Source: Gammaproteobacteria bacterium
Lineage (GTDB): Bacteria; Pseudomonadota; Gammaproteobacteria; Steroidobacterales; Steroidobacteraceae
Length of the DNA stretch: 19,287 nt
Assembly: GCA_030830595.1 (NCBI GenBank)
Contig: JAURMS010000055.1
Span: 1 to 19,287 of the forward strand
Reading direction: 5' to 3'
This document shows, in pieces, positions 14,334 to 19,287 of the stretch. The notes beneath the pieces were generated by a model. That model ran no database searches and was not told where the DNA came from. It was given only the letters and a program-made list of their open reading frames with translations. The translations under genes and the position numbers were made by a program. The stretch's first letter is position 1. Each line of letters opens with the position of its first letter.

Positions 14334-15503
14334 ATGACCGACACCAGGGTGGCCCGGGCGCGCCGCCTCGTTCGGGCTCGCCGGGTGGTGGTCAAGGTCG
14401 GCTCTGCCTTGCTGGTGGATGCGGCCTCCGGCCGGCTCAATCGAACTTGGCTCGAAAGTCTCGCCGATGACCTGGCCGTCCTTGCCGGGCGTGGGCAGCA
14501 GGTGGTGGTCGTGTCCTCGGGAGCCATCGCCTTGGGAAGACGTCACCTGGGCCTGTCGGCAGGCCCGCTGCGGCTGGAGGAAAAACAGGCGGCAGCGGCC
14601 GTCGGACAGATCCGTTTGGCGCACGCCTGGAAGGAGGTCCTGGAGTCACGCGGCCTGGCGGTGGCCCAGGTGCTCCTGACCCTCGGCGATACCGAGCAGC
14701 GACGCCGATACCTCAATGCCCGCTCCACCCTGGGCACGCTGCTTGCACTCTCGGCCGTCCCGGTGATCAACGAGAACGACACGGTCGCCACCGCGGAGAT
14801 CCGCTACGGTGACAACGACCGGTTGGCCGCGCGTGTGGCCCAGATGTTGACCGCTGACTGCACCGTGCTGCTGTCCGACGTAGCGGGCCTGTACACCGCA
14901 GACCCGGGTCAGGATCCCGCGGCGGTCCTGATCGAGGAAGTGCCGGCTATCGATGCCCGCATCATGGCCATGGCCGGTGCGAGCGCCTCTGGCATGGGCA
15001 GCGGCGGCATGACCACCAAGCTGGAGGCCGCTCGCATTGCGACAGCGGCCGGCTCGCACCTGTGCATTGCCTCAGGTCGCCGCGAGCACCCCTTGCGTGC
15101 CATCGAGGCGGGTGCCGAGTGCAGTTGGTTTCCCTCCAGTGGTCGGCCCGGTCGGCTGCGCAAGCAGTGGATCGCCGGGAGCCTGAAACCGGCGGGAGAG
15201 TTGCGGGTGGATGCGGGCGCCGCCGCGGCGCTCACCCGTGGCAAGAGTCTGCTGCCGGCCGGGGTGGTAGGGGTGACCGGCCGCTTCGATCGTGGCGATG
15301 CGGTGCGCGTGTTGGGCCCGGATGGGCGTGAACTCGCCCGTGGTCTTTGCGCCTACTCCAGCGACGATGCCCGCCGCATACTTGGTCACCGGACGGCCGA
15401 GCTGGAGGCCCTGCTCGGCTATCGAGGTCGGGACGAGATGATTCACCGCGACGACCTGACGCTCCTCGACGACCAGGTACGGGGGATGACGGATGAGCGA
15501 TGA
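14334..15503 (+). CDS. proB: Glutamate 5-kinase with PUA domain
   Basis: First enzyme of proline synthesis: phosphorylates glutamate to gamma-glutamyl phosphate in the cytoplasm. The 389-residue product has an amino-acid-kinase domain: KVGS (21-24), SSGAIALG (61-68), NENDTV (146-151), GDNDRLAARVA (159-169), SDVAGLYTADP (181-191) and GMGSGGMTTKLEAARIA (220-236). It also has a C-terminal PUA domain (about 287-375; LRVDAGAAAALTRGKSLLPAGV). This is the full two-domain form, as in E. coli, normally feedback-inhibited by proline. It starts 2 bases after the acyl-CoA dehydrogenase stop and its last 11 bases overlap proA, so translation of proB and proA is likely coupled. Confidence 0.97.
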   Translation: MTDTRVARARRLVRARRVVVKVGSALLVDAASGRLNRTWLESLADDLAVLAGRGQQVVVVSSGAIALGRRHLGLSAGPLRLEEKQAAAAVGQIRLAHAWKEVLESRGLAVAQVLLTLGDTEQRRRYLNARSTLGTLLALSAVPVINENDTVATAEIRYGDNDRLAARVAQMLTADCTVLLSDVAGLYTADPGQDPAAVLIEEVPAIDARIMAMAGASASGMGSGGMTTKLEAARIATAAGSHLCIASGRREHPLRAIEAGAECSWFPSSGRPGRLRKQWIAGSLKPAGELRVDAGAAAALTRGKSLLPAGVVGVTGRFDRGDAVRVLGPDGRELARGLCAYSSDDARRILGHRTAELEALLGYRGRDEMIHRDDLTLLDDQVRGMTDER

Positions 15504-16761
15504 ACTGGGCAGGCTGATGAACGAGCTCGGGCAGCGTGCGGTCGCAGCCGCGGCGGTGCTGGCCGGGGCTGACCGCCGCCTGCGTGACGCGGCCCTGCTG
15601 GCTGCGGCCGTTGAGTTGCGGGCTCAGAGCGTCGTGATCCTGGAGGCCAATGCGCTGGACCTGAGGGCTGCCGAGGCCGCAGGCGCTGCCGGCGCGATGC
15701 TGGACCGGCTGCGGCTGGATGGTGTTCGGGTCGAGGCCATGGCGGCAGGACTCGAGGTCATCGCCGGGCTGCCGGATCCGCTGGGGCGGATCCTCGAGGA
15801 GAAAAAGCGGCCCAATGGCCTCCGTATCCAGCGCGTCAGCGTGCCACTGGGCGTGATCGGCATCATCTACGAAAGTCGGCCCAATGTGACGGCCGATGCC
15901 GGGTCCCTGTGTCTCAAGTCGGGCAACGCGGTGATCCTTCGCGGGGGCAGCGAGGCCGTGCACTCCAACCGGGCTATCCACGCCTGCCTGGTTGCAGGAC
16001 TCGTGGCGGCCGGCCTGCCGGCTGACTGTGTGCAGTGGGTGCCCACCCAGGATCGCGAGGCGGTCGGCTACCTGCTCAAGGGGATGACCGACTATCTTGA
16101 CGTGATCGTGCCGCGTGGCGGCAAGGGCTTGATTTCCAGGGTCCGAGATGAAGCGCGAGTACCCGTGATCGGTCACCTCGACGGCAACTGCCATGTCTAC
16201 GTCCACGCAGCGGCAGACGTGAACATGGCGCGCGAGATCGTGCTCAACTCCAAGCTGCGTCGTACCGGCATTTGCGGAGCGGCGGAGACGGTGCTGTTCG
16301 ATCGCGCCGTGCTGGCGACCCATGCGGCGCCGATCGTCGGCGCCCTACTGGATGCCGGTTGCGAGGTGCGGGGCGACGAGGCCATCCAGGCGCTCGACCC
16401 GCGGGTGCAGGCGGCCACGGAGGATGACTGGTACACCGAGTACCTGGATGCCATCGTGGCCGCGCGTGCCGTAGACGGGGTCGAGGCGGCTATCGCCCAT
16501 ATCGGTCGCTACGGATCGGCGCACACGGAGTCGATCGTCACCACCGACCAGGCCGTCGCCGAGCACTTCCTGGCTGGAGTAGACAGCGCCATCGTGTTGC
16601 ACAACGCCTCGACCCAGTTCGCCGATGGCGGCGAGTTCGGGATGGGTGCCGAGATCGGCATTTCAACCGACCGCTTTCACGCCAGAGGGCCGGTCGGCCT
16701 GGAACAGCTGGTCAGCTACAAGTACGTGGTACGTGGCGAGGGCCAGGTGCGACCGCGCTGA
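15493..16761 (+). CDS. proA: Gamma-glutamyl phosphate reductase
   Basis: Second enzyme of proline synthesis: reduces the unstable gamma-glutamyl phosphate made by ProB to glutamate semialdehyde with NADPH. The 422-residue product has normal length. Family blocks visible are PLGVIGIIYESRPNVTADA (118-136), LKSGNAVILRGGSEA, DVIVPRGGKGLI, IGHLDGNCHVYV and the catalytic cysteine in NSKLRRTGICGAAETVLF (Cys261). The late block EFGMGAEIGISTDRFHARGP is also present, then the family ending GLEQLVSYKYVVRGEGQVR. The ATG at 15493 overlaps the end of proB by 11 bases. Its last 50 bases overlap the 3' end of the convergent moaE-moeB-rhodanese gene on the other strand, leaving no room for a conventional terminator between them. 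Confidence 0.97.
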   Translation: MSDELGRLMNELGQRAVAAAAVLAGADRRLRDAALLAAAVELRAQSVVILEANALDLRAAEAAGAAGAMLDRLRLDGVRVEAMAAGLEVIAGLPDPLGRILEEKKRPNGLRIQRVSVPLGVIGIIYESRPNVTADAGSLCLKSGNAVILRGGSEAVHSNRAIHACLVAGLVAAGLPADCVQWVPTQDREAVGYLLKGMTDYLDVIVPRGGKGLISRVRDEARVPVIGHLDGNCHVYVHAAADVNMAREIVLNSKLRRTGICGAAETVLFDRAVLATHAAPIVGALLDAGCEVRGDEAIQALDPRVQAATEDDWYTEYLDAIVAARAVDGVEAAIAHIGRYGSAHTESIVTTDQAVAEHFLAGVDSAIVLHNASTQFADGGEFGMGAEIGISTDRFHARGPVGLEQLVSYKYVVRGEGQVRPR

Positions 16762-18283
16762 GCCCGCCGGCCAGCGAGTAGACCTCGCGCAGTCCGGCCT
16801 CGCGCATCGCCTCGGCCGCTGCGCGGCTGCGCAGGCCGCGACTGCAGACCAGCAGGTAACGGTGATCATTGCCCAACTCGGCCGGTCCGTCGGCGAGCAG
16901 CGCCTGCAGCGGCCAGTGACGATGCGCGACGGCAGGCAGCGGCGCTACCGCGACCTCCTGCGCCTCGCGCAGGTCGATGATCACGTAGCCCTGCCGTTCT
17001 GCGTCTTCCAGGGAGAGTGATAATTCGAGCATTGCGCCGGTCGTGACGGTTCCGGCAGGCTTGACCCGCACGCACTGCGCCGACCCGCACGCACCGTCGC
17101 GAGGCACTCGCAGGCGGCGCTGCGCCTGGCTGAGGAGATCGACCAAGAGCAGGTGGTCGACCAACTGGCCAGGCAGGTCGAGGAGGATCTTCATCACTTC
17201 CATGGCTTGCAGCGCGCCAAGGGTTGCAGGTACCGGTCCAAGCACCCCGGCCTCGGCGCAATTACCGACCAGTCCGTCGCGGGTGGCTTCCGGCCACAGG
17301 CAGCGCAGGCAGGATGCGCTCAGGTCGGGCCTGGCAACCTGCAGCTGGCCCTCGTACTGGTGAATGCTTGCCAGCACCGCGGGCCTGCCGGCGCGGACCG
17401 CCGCATCGTTGACCAGGAACTTGGTTCGGAAGTTATCGCTGCAGTCCACCACTACCTCTGCCAGCGCGACCAGGGCATCGGCATTCGTCTCCTCGAAGCG
17501 CTGACAGTGGGCCTCGACCCTCAGCGTCGGGTTCATCGCCAGCAGCCTCTCGCGAGCGGCCTCGGCCTTGGGGCGGCCCATGTCTGCGGGCGTATAGAGA
17601 TGCTGGCGGTGCAGGTTACTGGCCTCCACCTGGTCGCCATCCACGACGTGCAGGGTCCCGACCCCCGCTGCTGCCAGGCAGGCGAGCACCGGGCAGCCCA
17701 GCCCACCTGCGCCGACCACCAGCACCGAAGCCGCGGCCAGGCGACGCTGTCCGGCCTCGCCGACCTCGCGCAGGGCGACCTGCCGCGAGTAGTCCGGAAA
17801 GCTGCTCGGGGCCGGGTCAGCCTGGTGTCCGTGCCCATGAGCATGCTCATGCCCTGGATTCGCGCAGCGCTCGCAGTTCACCCAGCCCGAATCGCCATCC
17901 TCATAGTGTTCCTTCTTCCAGATCGGCAGGCGGTGCTTGACCTCGTCGATGATGTAGCGGCAGGCCGCGAAGGCCTCGGCCCGATGCTCGCTGGCCGCAC
18001 CCACCCAGACGGCGAGGTCGCCGAGGGCGAGGGCACCGACCCGGTGCACGCATCGCGCATCGACCAGACGAAAGCGGGTAATGGCCTCCTCGATGATGCG
18101 GTTGCCTTCCCGGACTCCCAGTTCCTCGAAGGCTTGATAGTCGAGCTGTTGGACCGCACGGCCCTCGTTACGGTTGCGCACCCAGCCTTCGAAGGTGGCA
18201 AAGCCACCGGCTGCAGGATGGGCCATTTCCCTGGCGAGGGCGTCACGCTTGAGTGCGACCTCGCTGAAGTGGAACCGGTTCAT
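16712..18283 (-). CDS. MoaE-MoeB-rhodanese triple fusion (molybdopterin synthase catalytic subunit / MoaD-activating enzyme / sulfurtransferase)
   Basis: A 523-residue protein joining three molybdenum-cofactor functions. Residues 1-136 are MoaE, the catalytic subunit of molybdopterin synthase (FEGWVRNRNEGR, LAVWVGAASEHRAEAFAACRY, catalytic lysine region KHRLPIWKKE 116-125). Residues 137-160 are a Cys/His-rich linker (CERC, HEHAHGHGH). Residues 163 to about 400 are a MoeB/ThiF E1-like enzyme: nucleotide loop VVGAGGLG (189-196), VEASNLHRQ, DCSDNFRTKFLVND (Asp283) and zinc cysteines CLRC (325-328) and CGSAQC (399-404). Residues about 418-510 are a rhodanese domain with active-site loop CSRGLRS (Cys480). 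No Met or Val occurs in the linker, so a separate MoeB start there is unlikely. The ATG overlaps the moaD stop (ATGA). The upstream in-frame extension is unrelated to any family and was dropped. The 3' end overlaps proA by 50 bases. MoeB-rhodanese fusions are known; a MoaE-MoeB-rhodanese arrangement is unusual. Confidence 0.93.
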   Translation of the reverse strand: MNRFHFSEVALKRDALAREMAHPAAGGFATFEGWVRNRNEGRAVQQLDYQAFEELGVREGNRIIEEAITRFRLVDARCVHRVGALALGDLAVWVGAASEHRAEAFAACRYIIDEVKHRLPIWKKEHYEDGDSGWVNCERCANPGHEHAHGHGHQADPAPSSFPDYSRQVALREVGEAGQRRLAAASVLVVGAGGLGCPVLACLAAAGVGTLHVVDGDQVEASNLHRQHLYTPADMGRPKAEAARERLLAMNPTLRVEAHCQRFEETNADALVALAEVVVDCSDNFRTKFLVNDAAVRAGRPAVLASIHQYEGQLQVARPDLSASCLRCLWPEATRDGLVGNCAEAGVLGPVPATLGALQAMEVMKILLDLPGQLVDHLLLVDLLSQAQRRLRVPRDGACGSAQCVRVKPAGTVTTGAMLELSLSLEDAERQGYVIIDLREAQEVAVAPLPAVAHRHWPLQALLADGPAELGNDHRYLLVCSRGLRSRAAAEAMREAGLREVYSLAGGLSAVAPGPRHVPRTCS

Positions 18284-18522
18284 CCCCCGGCCACCGGCGG
18301 GATGAAGACCACTTCGTCGCCGGTCGACAGTGCGTAAGACCAAGCGACGAAATCGCCGTTGACCGCGACCCGCAGTTGCCCAGCCTGAAGCCTGAAGCCG
18401 TGCCGTGCTGCGAGTTCCGAGTACAAGGCCCGGAGGTCGGCGGTGGCGGTCTCGACCTCTTCCTCCTGACAGCCCGCCTGCTCCCTGAAGAGGGCGTAAT
18501 ACCTGATGCGCACGCGCTTCAT
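18280..18522 (-). CDS. moaD: Molybdopterin synthase sulfur-carrier subunit
   Basis: Ubiquitin-like sulfur carrier of 80 residues that, as a C-terminal thiocarboxylate, donates sulfur to precursor Z in molybdopterin synthase. It starts MKRVRIRYYALFREQAG and ends in the essential Gly-Gly (VVFIPPVAGG), which is adenylated by MoeB and then thiolated. The ATG at 18522 has a GGAGG ribosome binding site 4 bases upstream and overlaps the moaC stop by 4 bases. The frame continues upstream but that part is not MoaD-like. The stop overlaps the start of the MoaE-MoeB-rhodanese fusion, the protein expected to activate, sulfurate and partner it, so near-equal coupled synthesis is likely. Confidence 0.96.
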   Translation of the reverse strand: MKRVRIRYYALFREQAGCQEEEVETATADLRALYSELAARHGFRLQAGQLRVAVNGDFVAWSYALSTGDEVVFIPPVAGG

Positions 18523-19010
18523 CCAGCCTCCGGCGTGCGAGTGAAGTCGGCCTTGCCGCCGGTTTTTTCCAAAAGCCTGACCTCGCCGATGACGAGTTCG
18601 TGAGACAGCGCCTTGCACATGTCATAGACGGTGAGGGCCGCCACGGAGGCCCCGGTCAGCGCTTCCATTTCCACTCCGGTGCGCCCGTGCAGGGCCACCC
18701 TGCAGGTGATCCGGATCACGTCGTCTTCTCCGCAATCGCAGCGTAACTCGCAACGCTCCAGGGCGAGCGGATGACAGAAGGGGATCAACTCATGGGTGCG
18801 CTTGGCGGCCAGGGTGCCCGCCACGATGGCGGTGGCAAATACGGGTCCCTTCGCGGTGACGAAACCGGCCTGGCGAAGGATGGTGGCCACCTCCGCTGGT
18901 AGCCGTACCGTGGCCTCGGCCAGCGCACTCCTGAGCGTCACCGCCTTGGCCCCCACGTCCACCATGGTGGGCTGGCCATGCTCATCGATGTGTGACAACG
19001 ACTCAGCCAC
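18519..19010 (-). CDS. moaC: Cyclic pyranopterin monophosphate synthase
   Basis: With MoaA, converts GTP to cyclic pyranopterin monophosphate, the first step of molybdenum-cofactor synthesis. MoaC rearranges the 3',8-cyclo-GTP made by MoaA. Conserved blocks are LSHIDEHGQPTMVDVGAKAVT, VFATAIVAGTLAAKRTHELIPFCHPL, HGRTGVEMEALTGASVAAL and TVYDMCKAL with the catalytic His/Lys positions. The start is not certain: GTG at 19010 gives 163 residues, closest to E. coli MoaC (161), and overlaps the moaA stop by 8 bases. TTG at 18998 (159 residues) and a longer frame to 19043 are alternatives. No strong ribosome binding site distinguishes them. The stop overlaps moaD by 4 bases. A CDCGEDD stretch near the middle is a small departure from the usual sequence. 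Confidence 0.94.
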   Translation of the reverse strand: MAESLSHIDEHGQPTMVDVGAKAVTLRSALAEATVRLPAEVATILRQAGFVTAKGPVFATAIVAGTLAAKRTHELIPFCHPLALERCELRCDCGEDDVIRITCRVALHGRTGVEMEALTGASVAALTVYDMCKALSHELVIGEVRLLEKTGGKADFTRTPEAG

Positions 19011-19287
19011 CGATGTAGAACATCTCGACGCGTTCTTCGCCACGCTCGCGGCCCTTCACCGCACGCAGTTCACTGTAACGGTCCTCCCGTGCAGACCAGG
19101 TCGCACGGATGCGTTCCAGCAGCGCCGCATCGTCTGCGCCGGCCCGCAGCAACCCGCGCAGGTCCTGGCCGGTGCGGGCGAACAGGCAGGTGTAGAGGAC
19201 ACCCTCCGAGGACAGCCTGGCGCGGTTGCATGCGCCGCAGAAGGGCTGCGACACCGAGGAGATGAAGCCGACCTCGCCGGCCCCGTC
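19003..19287 (-). CDS. moaA: GTP 3',8-cyclase MoaA, C-terminal part (gene runs off the window)
   Basis: Radical-SAM enzyme for the first molybdenum-cofactor step. Only the last 94 codons are present; the gene continues beyond the right edge. Visible are GEVGFISSVSQPFCGACNRARLSSEGVLYTCLF, which carries the C-terminal iron-sulfur cysteines (CGACNRARLSSEGVLYTC) that bind GTP, then DLRGLLRAG and the conserved C-terminal Gly-Gly (FYIGG) needed for activity. A GTG at 19254 is internal, not the start. It is the first visible gene of the moaA-moaC-moaD-fusion operon on the minus strand. Confidence 0.95.
   Translation of the reverse strand, partial: DGAGEVGFISSVSQPFCGACNRARLSSEGVLYTCLFARTGQDLRGLLRAGADDAALLERIRATWSAREDRYSELRAVKGRERGEERVEMFYIGG

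Noticed and set aside
15232..16323. A 363-codon open frame on the minus strand across proB/proA
   Set aside because: It is antisense to two well-conserved genes, with no family resemblance.
18284..18625. An N-terminal extension of 114 residues on the MoaE-MoeB-rhodanese protein
   Set aside because: It is an out-of-frame reading of moaD and moaC; the MoaE domain begins at the ATG at 18283.

Overview
The window is a dense, GC-rich stretch of bacterial chromosome with little intergenic space and many 4-base start/stop overlaps. Gene content and order (class I photolyase, HtpX, CbpA, a FixLJ-type two-component pair, a small acidic DUF6763-like protein, proBA, moaACDE) suggest a gammaproteobacterium, perhaps near Chromatiales/Ectothiorhodospiraceae or another environmental high-GC lineage. 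That assignment is inference. No tRNA, rRNA, CRISPR array, insertion sequence or phage gene was seen.

Layout. (1) 60-3924, minus strand: htpX, then a cryptochrome-like (6-4) photolyase with four iron-sulfur cysteines, then a class I CPD photolyase, arranged as a membrane-protein quality-control and UV-repair operon. (2) 3925-4080: divergent control region with a 28-base near-perfect palindrome. (3) 4081-6179, plus strand: a small winged-helix regulator and an ArnT/PMT-type membrane glycosyltransferase. (4) 6242-7150, plus: cbpA co-chaperone with a possible heat-shock promoter. (5) 7147-10202, minus: a three-PAS FixL-like histidine kinase, its FixJ-type partner and, downstream, a lone receiver domain whose phosphorylation site is degenerate. 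(6) 10235-10582, minus: a small protein with a very acidic tail. (7) 10686-12317, plus: a compact coenzyme B12-dependent (class II) ribonucleotide reductase. (8) 12538-16761, plus: a long acyl-CoA dehydrogenase followed closely by proB and proA (proline synthesis). (9) 16712-19287, minus: the end of moaA, then moaC, moaD and one long gene that fuses MoaE, MoeB and a rhodanese domain.

The most unusual item is the last. The moaC-moaD-fusion genes overlap by 4 bases each, and the fusion places in one polypeptide the E1-like enzyme that adenylates MoaD, a sulfurtransferase that could supply its sulfur, and the catalytic subunit of molybdopterin synthase, joined by a short Cys/His-rich linker. With MoaD encoded just upstream, this looks like a self-contained sulfur-relay machine for molybdopterin synthesis. 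Other notable points are the degenerate receiver next to a FixLJ pair, the FixL-like PAS domain lacking the heme-ligating histidine, the minimal class II ribonucleotide reductase, and the palindrome between htpX and the regulator.

All calls were made by reading the sequence and translations by eye. No database search was run.
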